This document shows positions 55,433 through 64,000 of a stretch of DNA of 64,000 nt, one piece after another (position 1 is the first letter of the stretch; each line of letters starts with the position of its first letter). Origin of the DNA: Myxococcales bacterium (GTDB taxonomy: Bacteria > Myxococcota_A > Polyangia > Nannocystales > Nannocystaceae). The notes under the pieces were generated by a model. That model was given only the letters and a program-made list of their open reading frames with translations. It made no database searches and was not told where the DNA came from. The stretch spans positions 744,001 through 808,000 of the forward strand of contig JACKDW010000001.1 in assembly GCA_020633295.1 (NCBI GenBank). The letters run 5' to 3'. The position numbers and the translations under genes are program-made.

Positions 55433-57178
55433 GTGACGATGTCCGGCGCGCTGTCTCGACGGAAGTTTGTGCACTCCTCGCTGCTGGCCTCGACCGCCGC
55501 CGCGCTCGGGTGTGAGGCGTCGCCCGTGCCGCGGGACCAGCCGGCCCCCGCCCCCGCGAAGGCGCCTCCGCCCCCGGAGCCGGAGGGCGCCGACCTGCTG
55601 ATCGTCGGCGGCGCGATCCTGACGCTCGACCCCGAGGCCCCGCGCGCGGAGGCGCTCGCGGCCTCGGGCGGGCAGCTCATCGCGGTCGGCTCGCGCGCGC
55701 AGGTCGAGGCGCTGCGCGGCCCCAACACCCGCGTGCTCGACCTCGCCGGCGGCCTCGCGGTGCCCGGCCTGACCGACGCGCACGCCCACCTGAGCGGCCT
55801 CGGCAAGCAGCTCGAGGACATCGACCTGGCCGGCGTGAGCTCCGAGGCCGAGCTGCTCGCGCGGGTGCGCGCGCAGGCCGACAAGCAGCCCGAGGGCTGG
55901 CTGGTCGGGCGCGGCTGGGATCAGAACCGCTGGCCCGCGCTCGCCGGCGCCATGCCGACCCACCACGCGCTCAGCGAGGCCTTCCCCGATCGCCCGGTGT
56001 GGCTGCGGCGCGTCGACGGTCACGCCGGCCTGGCCAATCAGACAGTCCTGAAGCTCGCCGGGATCACCGAGGGCACCCCGGACCCGCGCGGCGGCGAGAT
56101 CCTCCGGGACGAGCGCGGCGCGGCCACGGGCGTGCTCGTCGACGCCGCCATGGGCCTCGTCCCCGTGCCCGCCGCGCGCCCCGAGGCGCTGCGCCGCTGG
56201 CTGCTCGGCGGCCAGGCGCGCGCGCTCGCGCTCGGCATCACCGGCGTGCACGACATGGGCGTGGGCGCGGCCGGCGACGCGCTCTACCGCGCGCTCGCGC
56301 AGGCCGGCGAGCTGCGCCTGCGCGTGCACGCCTACGCCGACCACGACTGGTTCGCGCGCGATCTGGTCGGGGGGCCAGCTCCCGCGGTAGAGCCCGCGGC
56401 CCGCTACGCGCTCAAGGGCGTCAAGCTGTACATCGACGGCGCGCTCGGCTCACGCGGCGCCGCGCTGCTCGAGGACTACAGCGACCGCCGGGGCCACCGC
56501 GGCATGCTGCAGCACCCGCGCGAGGAGCTCGTCCGGCTGTGCGCGCAGGCGCACGGGCGCGGCTGGCAGATCGCCAGCCACGCCATCGGTGATCGCGGAA
56601 TTCGCGAGGCCCTCGACATCTACGAGGCCGCGCTCGGCGAGGGCGACGCGGCCCGGCGCGCGCGCTGGCGCGTCGAGCACTCGCAGATCGTCGCGCCCGA
56701 GGACATCCCTCGCTACGCCGCGCGCGACATCATCGCCAGCATGCAGCCGACGCACGCGACCAGCGACATGCCGTGGGTGCCCGCGCGCGTCGGCCCCGAT
56801 CGCCTCGCGGGCGCCTACGCCTGGCGCCGCTTCCTCGACGCCGGCGTCGCGCTCGCGCTCGGCAGCGACTTCCCCGTCGAGCAGCCCAACATCACCCACG
56901 GGCTGTACGCCGCCGTCACGCGCCAGGACGCGGAGGGACAGCCCGAGGGCGGCTGGCTGCCCGATCAGCGCCTCACGCTCGAGCAGGGGATCGCAGGCTT
57001 CTCGCGCGGGGCCGCCTACGCCGTGCACCGCGAGCGCAGCCTCGGGGTGCTCGCGCGCGGCTATCAGGCCGACATCACCTGCTTCCAGCGGGACATCACG
57101 ACGCTGCCGCCCGTCGAGCTGCGGGACGCCGCGATCCGGGCGACGATCGTCGCCGGCGAGGTCGCCTGGGAGGCCTGA
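55433..57178 (+). CDS. Exported amidohydrolase (YtcJ-like, Amidohydro_3)
   Basis: 581 residues from GTG 55433. The N-terminus has SRRKFVHSSLLASTAAALGC, which combines a twin-arginine motif with a lipobox. The enzyme has the LTDAHAHLSGLG metal site (HxH), VDGHAGLAN, KLYIDGALGSRGA with the bridging Lys position, HAIGDRG, and LGSDFPVE with the final Asp. It hydrolyses C-N bonds in amides or cyclic amides with a bound metal; the substrate is unknown. The Tat route suggests folding with metal in the cytoplasm first. A 30-bp duplication of its 3' end follows the stop codon. Confidence 0.88.
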   Translation: MTMSGALSRRKFVHSSLLASTAAALGCEASPVPRDQPAPAPAKAPPPPEPEGADLLIVGGAILTLDPEAPRAEALAASGGQLIAVGSRAQVEALRGPNTRVLDLAGGLAVPGLTDAHAHLSGLGKQLEDIDLAGVSSEAELLARVRAQADKQPEGWLVGRGWDQNRWPALAGAMPTHHALSEAFPDRPVWLRRVDGHAGLANQTVLKLAGITEGTPDPRGGEILRDERGAATGVLVDAAMGLVPVPAARPEALRRWLLGGQARALALGITGVHDMGVGAAGDALYRALAQAGELRLRVHAYADHDWFARDLVGGPAPAVEPAARYALKGVKLYIDGALGSRGAALLEDYSDRRGHRGMLQHPREELVRLCAQAHGRGWQIASHAIGDRGIREALDIYEAALGEGDAARRARWRVEHSQIVAPEDIPRYAARDIIASMQPTHATSDMPWVPARVGPDRLAGAYAWRRFLDAGVALALGSDFPVEQPNITHGLYAAVTRQDAEGQPEGGWLPDQRLTLEQGIAGFSRGAAYAVHRERSLGVLARGYQADITCFQRDITTLPPVELRDAAIRATIVAGEVAWEA

Positions 57179-57213
57179 GCCGCGGGCGAGGTCGCGTGGG
57201 AGGCCTGAGCCGC
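57155..57213. repeat. 30-bp tandem duplication of a gene's last codons and stop
   Basis: GGCGAGGTCGCCTGGGAGGC with TGAGCCGCG at 57155-57183 is repeated with one or two changes at 57185-57213. The second copy still reads GEVAWEA and then stops, but lies outside the gene. Confidence 0.85.
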
Positions 57214-57225
57214 GCGCGCGTCGTC

Positions 57226-57254
57226 GTGACGCGCCTCGCGATCCGGGCTATGCA
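57226..57254 (+). promoter_or_regulatory. Sigma70-type promoter, start codon 6 nt after the -10
   Basis: GTGACG (57226-57231), 17 bases and TATGCA (57249-57254). The ATG at 57261 would be at about the transcription start, so the mRNA may be leaderless. Confidence 0.4.
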
Positions 57255-57260
57255 GACGCG

Positions 57261-58757
57261 ATGGAGCCGCTCGATCCCTGGCACGCGCTGGTCGCCTACC
57301 TCCTCGTGCTCCTGGCGATCGTCGGGCTCGGCGAGTGGACGCGCGCGCGCGGCTGGGATCCCCGAACGTCGCGCAAGCTCGTGCACGCGCTCGTCGGCCT
57401 GACGCTGGCGAGCGCGCCGCTCGTCAGCGCGGCCGCCTGGCCGCTGTGGGCGCTCGGCGGGCTGTTCCTGGTCGTCAACGGGCTCGCGCTGCGCAGCCAG
57501 CGGCTCGCCGGCATGCACGACGCCGCCCCCGAGTCGCGCGGCACCGTGATCTTCCCGCTCGGCTTCCTCGCGCTCGTCTGGCTCTGCTTCGATCACGCGG
57601 GCGTGTTCGTCGTGTCGATGGTGATCCTCGCGCTCGCCGACACCGTCGGCGCGCTCGTCGGAGAGCGTCGGCCCGAGGCGCCGCGGTTTCGCTGGTGGCG
57701 CGACCCCAAGTCACGCCCCGGCAGCGTCGCCGTCGGCATGACCAGCGCCGCGATCGCGCTCGTGCTGCTGCCGCGGCTCGACCCCGTGTTCGCGGGCGCG
57801 TCGGGCCCGGTGATGCTCACGCTCGCGGTCTGCCTTGGGCTCGTCTGCGCGCTGTGTGAGGGGGCCTCGTCGCGCGGCTCCGACAACCTCACGCTGCCGC
57901 TCGGCGCCGCGCTGACGCTCTTGCTGCTCCGACAGACCGCGCTCGCGCCCGGCGAGCTCGCGGGCCTCGCGTTCGGAGTCCTCGCGGCGCTCGCGATCGG
58001 CCTCGGCGCCTGGCGGCTCGGCTCGCTCACCGGCGGCGGCGCGGTCGGGACCATCCTCGTCGGCGGCGTCGTGTTCGGCGGCCTCGGCCTCGCCGGCGCG
58101 GCGCCGCTGGTCGCCTTCTTCGCGCTCTCGAGCGCGCTCTCCCGCGTCAGCGAGCGCCTCGCCCAGCTCCCCGGCGAGCCGGAGGCCAAGGGCGCGCGCC
58201 GGGACATCGTGCAGGTGTTCTGCAACGGCGGCCCGGCCACGGCGTGCGCGCTCATTGCTGTCCTCGGAGACGCGTCGCAAGGCGCGGCCTGGTACGCCGC
58301 GCTCGTCGGCTCGCTCGCGGCCGCGACCGCCGACACCTGGGGCACCGAGCTCGGGCGCCTCGCCCACGATCGCCCGCGCCGGCTGTGGCCGCCCTTCGCC
58401 GAGGTCGAGCCCGGGACCTCGGGCGGCGTCACCGGCGTGGGCACGCTCGGCGCGGCCGCGGGCGCGCTCGTCACGACGCTGGTCGCATGGCCGTTTCTGG
58501 CGCGCGCGGGCGTCGGCCCCGGGGCGGTCGTGCTCGTCGCGCTCATCGGCTTCGCGGCCAGCCTGTTCGACAGCGTGCTCGGGGCGACGCTGCAGGTCCG
58601 CTACCGCGACCCCGTGACCAACACGCCCTGCGAGTGGCCGCCGCCCGGCGGCGCGCCGCTCGAGGTGCTCTCGGGGCTGCGCTGGCTGACCAACGACGGC
58701 GTCAACCTGGCGACCACGCTGCTCGGCGCCGCGCTCGCCTACGCGCTGGTCGCCTGA
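57261..58757 (+). CDS. Fusion of phytol/dolichol kinase-like domain and DUF92 (VTE6-like) domain
   Basis: 498 residues from ATG 57261. Residues 1-205 are a polytopic kinase-like domain with TSRKLVHALVGLTL, the Arg-Lys...His motif of the SEC59/VTE5 family, and DPKSRPGSVAVGM. Residues about 230-498 are a DUF92 domain with GGGAVGTILVGGVVFGGLG, ADTWGTELG, GTSGGVTGVGTLGAAAGA and GFAASLFDSVLGATLQ. In plants VTE5 makes phytyl phosphate and VTE6 (DUF92) makes the diphosphate. One protein could thus phosphorylate a polyprenol or similar alcohol twice. The organism need not contain chlorophyll. About 14 membrane helices. Confidence 0.82.
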   Translation: MEPLDPWHALVAYLLVLLAIVGLGEWTRARGWDPRTSRKLVHALVGLTLASAPLVSAAAWPLWALGGLFLVVNGLALRSQRLAGMHDAAPESRGTVIFPLGFLALVWLCFDHAGVFVVSMVILALADTVGALVGERRPEAPRFRWWRDPKSRPGSVAVGMTSAAIALVLLPRLDPVFAGASGPVMLTLAVCLGLVCALCEGASSRGSDNLTLPLGAALTLLLLRQTALAPGELAGLAFGVLAALAIGLGAWRLGSLTGGGAVGTILVGGVVFGGLGLAGAAPLVAFFALSSALSRVSERLAQLPGEPEAKGARRDIVQVFCNGGPATACALIAVLGDASQGAAWYAALVGSLAAATADTWGTELGRLAHDRPRRLWPPFAEVEPGTSGGVTGVGTLGAAAGALVTTLVAWPFLARAGVGPGAVVLVALIGFAASLFDSVLGATLQVRYRDPVTNTPCEWPPPGGAPLEVLSGLRWLTNDGVNLATTLLGAALAYALVA

Positions 58758-58797
58758 GCCAGAACACGCTTCTTAGGACAGGTTTTTATAGACGTAT

Positions 58798-59685
<888 letters not shown>

Positions 59686-59821
59686 CGCGTGATCGTGCCA
59701 CAGGCGGGCGCCGGCGTCCGTCGGCGCCCGCGATCGTCGTGCCGCCGCCCCGCGGGCGCCTCGCGTCCGCGCCCGCGGGGCGAACCCGCGGTGTAGAGTC
59801 CCGACGCGCGCAGGCCCCGTC

Positions 59822-60532
59822 ATGATCCGACTGCATCAATTCCCGCCACCCGAGGGGCTGCCCGTCAGCGCGAGCCCGTACTGCACCAAGGTCGAGCTCT
59901 ACCTGCGCTTGACCGCGCGCGAGCACGAGGTCGTCAGCGCGCCCGATCCTCGCAAGTCGCCGAGCAAGACTGTCCCCTGGGTCACGTGGTCCGACGGCGG
60001 CGTGACGACCGACTCGAGCGCGATCCTCGAGCGCCTCGAGCGCGAGGGCCCCGCGCTCGACGACGGCCTGCCCGAGGCCGCGCGCGCGCGCGGCGAGCAG
60101 CTGGTCGCGCGCGTCGAGAGCCCGATCTACTTCTCGACGCTGTTCTCGGCGTTCGTCGACCAGGAGGGCTGGATGACGCACCGCGAGTACGTCAAGGCCG
60201 GCCTGCCGTGGCTCTTGCGGCCGATCGTGCCGGCCTTCATCCGCCGGAGCCAGGTGATCAAGTGCGCCGCCAACGGCTTCACGAGCGCGGCCGACTACGC
60301 CAAGGGGGTGACCGCGGTCGAGGAGGTCTCTGCGGCCCTCGGGGACGCGCCCTTCCTCTCGGGCGACGCGCCCCGCGTGGTCGACTGCTGCGTGTGGGCG
60401 CAGCTCGTGGGGCTCGTGTACACCCACCACGCCACGCCGCCGCGCGAGGCGCTGCGCGGCGACGCGCGCCTCGCCGACTACATCACGCGCGTCGCCGCGC
60501 GCGGCGGCTACCCGCTCCCGTCCTGGTCGTAG
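59822..60532 (+). CDS. GST-fold protein of FAXC/metaxin-like type
   Basis: 236 residues. The thioredoxin-like domain has SASPYCTKVELYLRLT, then KTVPWVTWSDGGVTTDSSAI with the cis-Pro and Asp-Ser. The helical C-terminal domain has DAPRVVDCCVWAQLVGLVYT. Length and the Ser-Pro-Tyr-Cys start fit the failed-axon-connections/metaxin branch of the GST superfamily rather than classical GSTs. It is cytoplasmic. The biochemical role of bacterial members is not clear. Confidence 0.75.
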   Translation: MIRLHQFPPPEGLPVSASPYCTKVELYLRLTAREHEVVSAPDPRKSPSKTVPWVTWSDGGVTTDSSAILERLEREGPALDDGLPEAARARGEQLVARVESPIYFSTLFSAFVDQEGWMTHREYVKAGLPWLLRPIVPAFIRRSQVIKCAANGFTSAADYAKGVTAVEEVSAALGDAPFLSGDAPRVVDCCVWAQLVGLVYTHHATPPREALRGDARLADYITRVAARGGYPLPSWS

Positions 60533-60606
60533 CGCCAGGTTACGCGGCCGCGCGCGGCGACCCGACGCCGCAGCGTGAGTGTTCGAAAGTTCATGTCGTC
60601 GGGGCT

Positions 60607-61272
60607 CTAGACGTGCTCGACGAACTCGACCGACGGCTCGACGATCAGCGTCAGCGCCCCGTCGGTCAGGCGCCCCGCCGGCAGGCGGTGGGTGTCGACG
60701 ATCACCGTGGCCAGGTAGACGCTCGGCGCGTCCTCGCCGACCAGCGAGTCGGGCAGCGCGATCACTCGCTCGATCAGCTCGCGGCGCAGCTGACGGGCGA
60801 CGTCCTCCTGCTCGGGCGGCAGCCCCTCGGCCTGCTCGAGCGCGCGCAGGCGCGCCGCGACGCGCTCCAGCAGCGCGCCGTCGAAGCGCCCCCTGGGCTC
60901 GACCGAGAACACGACCGCCGCCGGGCCCGTCACCGACTCGCGCTCCCACAGATCCGGTCGCCCCTTGACGACCTGACCGCGCACCAGCGGGCCCGAGGTC
61001 AACGCCGCCCGCCGGACCCGGGTCGAGATCGCCTGCGCGCGCGTGCTGAGCAGGAAGCCGGCGATGAACAGGCCCGCGCCGACCAGCGCGTAACCCTGGC
61101 CGACGCCGAAGAACAGCCCGACGAAGCCGAACAGCGCGATGAGCAGCACGCCGAGCGCGATCAGCCCGTCGCCGAGGCAGCCGCGCTCGCCCTTGGCGAG
61201 GTCCACGAGCTCGCCGTCGATCGTCCGCGGCGTCTCCTCGTAGCGTCGTCTCAGCTCTCCGTGCGTGGCCAT
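60607..61272 (-). CDS. Membrane protein with two helices and soluble domain
   Basis: 221 residues from ATG 61272. Two adjacent helices lie at LIALGVLLIALFGFVGLFFG and YALVGAGLFIAGFLLS, then a soluble domain of about 140 residues (GPLVRGQVVKGRPDLWERES, AAVVFSVEP, SVYLATVIVDTHRLP). The short N-terminus is charged. No family is recognised. It is divergent from the TauE gene, 67 bases apart. Confidence 0.65.
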   Translation of the reverse strand: MATHGELRRRYEETPRTIDGELVDLAKGERGCLGDGLIALGVLLIALFGFVGLFFGVGQGYALVGAGLFIAGFLLSTRAQAISTRVRRAALTSGPLVRGQVVKGRPDLWERESVTGPAAVVFSVEPRGRFDGALLERVAARLRALEQAEGLPPEQEDVARQLRRELIERVIALPDSLVGEDAPSVYLATVIVDTHRLPAGRLTDGALTLIVEPSVEFVEHV

Positions 61273-61339
61273 CCTGGAGCGCTCGCGTATCAGCGGCCCC
61301 CCGGCGTGTCAAACGCGCCGTGGCATACTGAATCACCCC

Positions 61340-62131
61340 ATGGACCCCGCAGCCATGACACTCGGCGCGCCCGAGCTCCCGCTGCAGCTGGCGATCCTCA
61401 CCGCGGCCGGCGTCGCCGCGGGCTTCCTCAACACGCTCGCGGGCGGCGGCTCCATGCTCACGCTCCCGGCGCTCATGCTGCTCGGGCTGCCCGCGGACCT
61501 CGCCAACGGCACCAACCGCCTCTCGGTCGTCACGCAGTCGTCGCTCGGCGCCTACCTGTTCCACCGCGAGGGGCGGCTCGCGACCGACGCCGCGCTCTCG
61601 GTCGCCGCGCCGACCATCGTCGGCGCCCTCGGGGGCGCGCTCGCGGCCTCGGCCGCGCCGCCCGAGCTGCTCAAGCCGCTGCTGCTCGGCGCCATGCTGA
61701 CCATCGCCACGCTGATGGTCGCGCGCCCCGGGCTCGTGACGCCGCCCGAGGGCGCCGCGCCGCTGCGGGTGCGCGACCGCCCCTTCGCCTCCACCGCGAC
61801 GCTGCTGCTCGCCGGCTTCTACGGCGGCTTCGTGCAGGCCGGCGTCGGCCTCGTGCTGCTGCTCGCGATCGGCGGCGTGCTGCGCCACGACCTCGTGCGG
61901 GCCAACGCGCTCAAGCTGACCTGCGTGTTCCTGTTCGGGCTCGTCGCGCTGGGCGTGTTCGTCTGGGCCGGGCAGGTCGTCTGGCTGCCCGCGGCCGTGC
62001 TCGCGGTCGCCACCATGATCGGCGCGCGCTTTGGCGTGCGCTTCGCCGTCAAGACCCGGCAAGACGTGCTCCGCTGGCTCGTGTTCGCCGCCGTGGTGGC
62101 GATCTCGATCGCCGCGCTCGTGCGCGAATGA
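61340..62131 (+). CDS. Sulfite exporter TauE/SafE-family permease
   Basis: 263 residues from ATG 61340 (ATG 61355 also possible). About eight helices. GFLNTLAGGGSMLTLPALML, LPADLANGTNRLSVV and FYGGFVQAGVGLVLLLAIGG match the two repeated family motifs (Gly-Gly-Gly...Leu-Pro, then Ala-Asn-Gly-Thr-Asn-Arg). The family moves sulfite, sulfonates or other organic anions across the inner membrane. The substrate is not readable. The length is normal. Confidence 0.9.
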   Translation: MDPAAMTLGAPELPLQLAILTAAGVAAGFLNTLAGGGSMLTLPALMLLGLPADLANGTNRLSVVTQSSLGAYLFHREGRLATDAALSVAAPTIVGALGGALAASAAPPELLKPLLLGAMLTIATLMVARPGLVTPPEGAAPLRVRDRPFASTATLLLAGFYGGFVQAGVGLVLLLAIGGVLRHDLVRANALKLTCVFLFGLVALGVFVWAGQVVWLPAAVLAVATMIGARFGVRFAVKTRQDVLRWLVFAAVVAISIAALVRE

Positions 62132-62174
62132 GAAATTCGCGCGCGCGCGGGCGCCTCGGAGGCCGTCCGCGAAC

Positions 62175-62204
62175 TTGTCACGCGCGCGCGGGCCCGAGTA
62201 CAAT
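62175..62204 (+). promoter_or_regulatory. Strong sigma70-type promoter
   Basis: TTGTCA (62175-62180), 18 bases and TACAAT (62199-62204). Start of transcription near 62211 gives a leader of about 34 bases with AGGA before ATG 62245. Confidence 0.6.
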
Positions 62205-62244
62205 CAGGGCGCCGGTGTGCGCAACCGCGCCGGCCAGGACGCTC

Positions 62245-62709
62245 ATGAAGATCGCCGCCCGTCTCCTGACCTCCGCGTGTTTCCTCGTCCCGCTGCTGCT
62301 CGCGGGGTCGGCCCATGCCGTCGGCTTCAAGCCCTTCACCGAGGGCGGCAACGTCTGCAAGACGTGCAAGGAGCCCGGGCTCGACGAGATCAAGCTCAGC
62401 ACCGGCACCGTCATCCGCGCCAAGATCACCCACAAGAACTCCGCGTTCTACGTGGCCAACCTCCACGGCGAGGTGCGGGCGATCCCGGTCGGCGAGGTCA
62501 GCGACATCACGTGGGCCAACGGCACCGAGCCCGCCGGGCTCACCACCGGCGGCCAGATCGTGCTGAAGAACGGCACGGTCCTCAGCGGCGACGTCCAGGT
62601 CGACGACAAGGGCAAGGTCTACAAGGTGCTCATCGAGGGCACCGACAAGCGCGTGAACGCGATCTTCAGCGTCGTCTCCGAGGTCTACATCGGCGGCAGC
62701 AAGCGCTGA
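62245..62709 (+). CDS. Small exported protein
   Basis: 154 residues. The signal LLTSACFLVPLLLAGSAHA is cleaved after AHA. The mature protein has one Cys pair (VCKTC) near its N-terminus and beta-rich sequence with two related segments: DEIKLSTGTVIRAKITHKNS and GQIVLKNGTVLSGDVQVDDK. These look like a duplicated small beta module. It is periplasmic. No family is certain. It is followed by hairpins. Confidence 0.7.
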   Translation: MKIAARLLTSACFLVPLLLAGSAHAVGFKPFTEGGNVCKTCKEPGLDEIKLSTGTVIRAKITHKNSAFYVANLHGEVRAIPVGEVSDITWANGTEPAGLTTGGQIVLKNGTVLSGDVQVDDKGKVYKVLIEGTDKRVNAIFSVVSEVYIGGSKR

Positions 62710-62710
62710 G

Positions 62711-62778
62711 CTTCGCGACGCGAAGAGGTCCTTCAAGCAAGCAAGCAAGACCCCGCGCGCGCTCGCGTCGCGGGGTCT
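62711..62778. terminator. Two hairpins between convergent genes (bidirectional terminator)
   Basis: CTTCGC/GCGAAG (62711-62725) is followed by the perfect 10-bp stem AGACCCCGCG (62748-62757) and CGCGGGGTCT (62769-62778), loop 11 nt. A CAAG repeat lies between them. They are located between two converging stop codons. No long T-run. Confidence 0.55.
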
Positions 62779-62819
62779 CTCGCGTTAACCGACCAGAGCT
62801 CGCCGCGCTCGGGCGGCGC

Positions 62820-63344
62820 TCACGGGCAGCGCTTGCCGCCCTCGATGTCCTCCGGCGTCACGCCGCCGGCGCAGCGAACCTCGCAGCCGCCCCCGCCGCA
62901 GTCGACCGTGCAGGCGCCGAGGCAGTCGACCACGCAGCTGCCGACGCTCTGGCAGCGCACCGAGCTCTCGGGGCCGACCGTGACCTCGCAGCTGCTCGCG
63001 TTCTCGCAGTGATAGTCGCAGCGCGCCCCGCAGCTCGCGGCGCACGTGCTGACGCTGCGGCAGTCGACCGCGCAGTCGTCGAGGCACCCGACGTCGCAGT
63101 CGGGCGCGTCGTGGCAGTCGAAGCTGCAGCCGTTGTCGCAGGTCGCCGCGCAGCGGTCGATCGACGCGCAGTCGATGTCGCAGCCGTCGCCCGGACACTC
63201 GAGGTCGCACGCGCTCTCGTTCTCGCACACGCAGCGACCAGCGGCGTCGCAGTGCTCATCCAGCGGCGCGCAGCCGCCGAGCGAGCCCGCCGCCCCGCAC
63301 GAGAGACCCACGAGCAACGCGGTGATCAGCGCGCGCAACGACAT
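62820..63344 (-). CDS. Cys-rich lipoprotein
   Basis: 174 residues from ATG 63344. The signal LITALLVGLSCGAAGSLGGC ends at a lipobox Cys. The mature part has more than 30 Cys at 4-6-residue spacing (for example CDIDCASIDRCAATCDNGC), with many Asp and Ser. This forms a rigid disulfide-linked rod, of a type common among myxobacterial surface proteins. A TACAAT hexamer ends 7 nt before the start. No binding or catalytic motif is seen. Confidence 0.8.
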   Translation of the reverse strand: MSLRALITALLVGLSCGAAGSLGGCAPLDEHCDAAGRCVCENESACDLECPGDGCDIDCASIDRCAATCDNGCSFDCHDAPDCDVGCLDDCAVDCRSVSTCAASCGARCDYHCENASSCEVTVGPESSVRCQSVGSCVVDCLGACTVDCGGGGCEVRCAGGVTPEDIEGGKRCP

Positions 63345-63384
63345 ACCCGGGATTGTAGCGACCGCCGGGCGGCTCGCCGACACG

Positions 63385-64000
63385 CTATCGCTCGCGCGCG
63401 CGCGTCGGCACCCAGCCCGGCGGCCAGCGCCCGCGCGCGGCCTCGTAGTCGGTGATGACGCCGACGCGCTCGAGCGACGGCGCCGCGTCCTCGGCGGGCG
63501 TCCACCCCGTGAGCTCGCGGAGCTGCGCGGGATGATGTCCGCCGAGCGCGGTCAGGCGCGCCGCCGCGACGGCCGCGGCCTCCGGGGACGCGAAGCGCGT
63601 ACGCGCGTCGCCCAGGCACCGCGCGTAGGTCTCGCGCGCGCGCCCGCGCAGCGCGTCGAAGCGCGGCGTCGCGCTCGCGCACCGCCGGTCTCGCCCGCGT
63701 CCCTCGCACGCGCCCTCGCGCGTCAGCGTGCGCTCCGCGAGCCACTCGCGGAGCTGAGCGCGACGCACACAGGCGATCGCCGTCGCGGTCGTCCCGTGCT
63801 CGTCGCGCTCGATCGACGCGTAGGCGCGGTCGAGCTCGTGCACGGCCTCGGCCAGCGCGGACGCCAGGCCGGCCTCCGTCGCCAGCGACGCGTCTCGCTC
63901 GAGCGTCGCGATCCTGTGCCCCGTGAGCGTGTACCCCGGGACGAACCACGGCCGCGCCCGCGGATCGTCGCGCTCGTGCGCCCCCTCGCGCGACGCCTCG
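63385..64000 (-). CDS. Hypothetical protein, 5' end beyond window edge
   Basis: 204 codons are visible, ending at 63385. The frame stays open to the right edge, reading DDPRARPWFVPGYTLTGHRI and AEAVHELDRAYASIERDEHG. It has Cys in CVRRAQ, ACEGRG, RRCASA and RCLGD, and is helical and charged, with GWTPAEDAAPSLERVGVITD near the end. It could be an exported protein, but the signal is outside the window. No family is recognised. It is 40 bases upstream of the Cys-rich lipoprotein, on the same strand. Confidence 0.6.
   Translation of the reverse strand, partial: EASREGAHERDDPRARPWFVPGYTLTGHRIATLERDASLATEAGLASALAEAVHELDRAYASIERDEHGTTATAIACVRRAQLREWLAERTLTREGACEGRGRDRRCASATPRFDALRGRARETYARCLGDARTRFASPEAAAVAAARLTALGGHHPAQLRELTGWTPAEDAAPSLERVGVITDYEAARGRWPPGWVPTRARER

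Noticed and set aside
55202..56344. Minus-strand frame through the GACGTC array and the amidohydrolase 5' end
   Set aside because: It would give a Val-Glu-Asp repeat tail on a sequence antisense to a well-supported enzyme, and it has no domain or ribosome-binding site.
56589..57260. N-terminal extension of the kinase-DUF92 protein
   Set aside because: It overlaps the amidohydrolase out of frame and is Arg/Ser-rich; ATG 57261 fits the first helix and the family.

Overview
The window is very GC-rich DNA (roughly 70% or more by eye) with dense protein coding on both strands. I see about 52 genes, a few broken ones, and no rRNA, tRNA or CRISPR. The probable source is a myxobacterium, most likely of the Nannocystineae type. 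This is inferred from the many lipoproteins with acidic Gly-Asp linkers, a myxobacterial Cys-rich repeat lipoprotein, an AAA-TPR-membrane protein and the orphan hybrid kinase. No taxonomic marker gene is present, so the assignment is only to a group.

Layout. 1-515 is the tail of kbl (2-amino-3-ketobutyrate CoA ligase). 635-3588 (minus) is a coupled pair of surface lipoproteins. 4188-10082 holds three large polytopic proteins resembling GT-C glycosyltransferases; the last two are convergent paralogues of similar size. 10429-15378 has a decayed fragment, a small membrane protein, a hybrid histidine kinase, an M14 carboxypeptidase and a DksA-like factor. 15513-24465 (minus) has a frameshifted AAA/TPR/membrane gene, a GST, a GGDEF protein, an M74 murein endopeptidase and a small anchored protein. 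These lead up to a Cys-type formate dehydrogenase alpha subunit (24523-27378).

27615-37518 carries a SpoU-family RNA methyltransferase, a Cys-rich lipoprotein, a two-domain M16 peptidase, a sodium:solute symporter, glutaredoxin (with a remnant second copy) and metK. 37758-43641 has a lipoprotein, hisD, a hotdog thioesterase, a Gly-Asp-repeat lipoprotein with a CXCH motif, kptA (tRNA 2'-phosphotransferase) and a divergent LysR regulator. 45456-49128 (minus) is a four-gene ABC-2 exporter operon (ATPase-permease-ATPase-permease). 49462-58757 has a lipoprotein, two acidic hypothetical proteins, an SLC12-type cation-chloride cotransporter homologue, a Tat-exported amidohydrolase and a phytol kinase-DUF92 fusion. 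58798-64000 has an EEP-family hydrolase, a metaxin/FAXC-like GST, a TauE/SafE permease, small exported proteins and a gene cut by the right edge.

Three themes recur. Period-3 tandem repeats are scattered through coding regions. Many genes have a TANNNT hexamer only 6-11 nt before the start codon, suggesting very short or absent leaders. Several families better known from eukaryotes occur (KptA/Tpt1, SLC12, cytosolic-type carboxypeptidase, FAXC/metaxin-like, VTE5/VTE6-like). No single new system is proven. The best candidates for follow-up are the inverted GT-C-like pair, the kinase fusion, the noncoding GACGTC array before the amidohydrolase and the one-Cys DksA variant.
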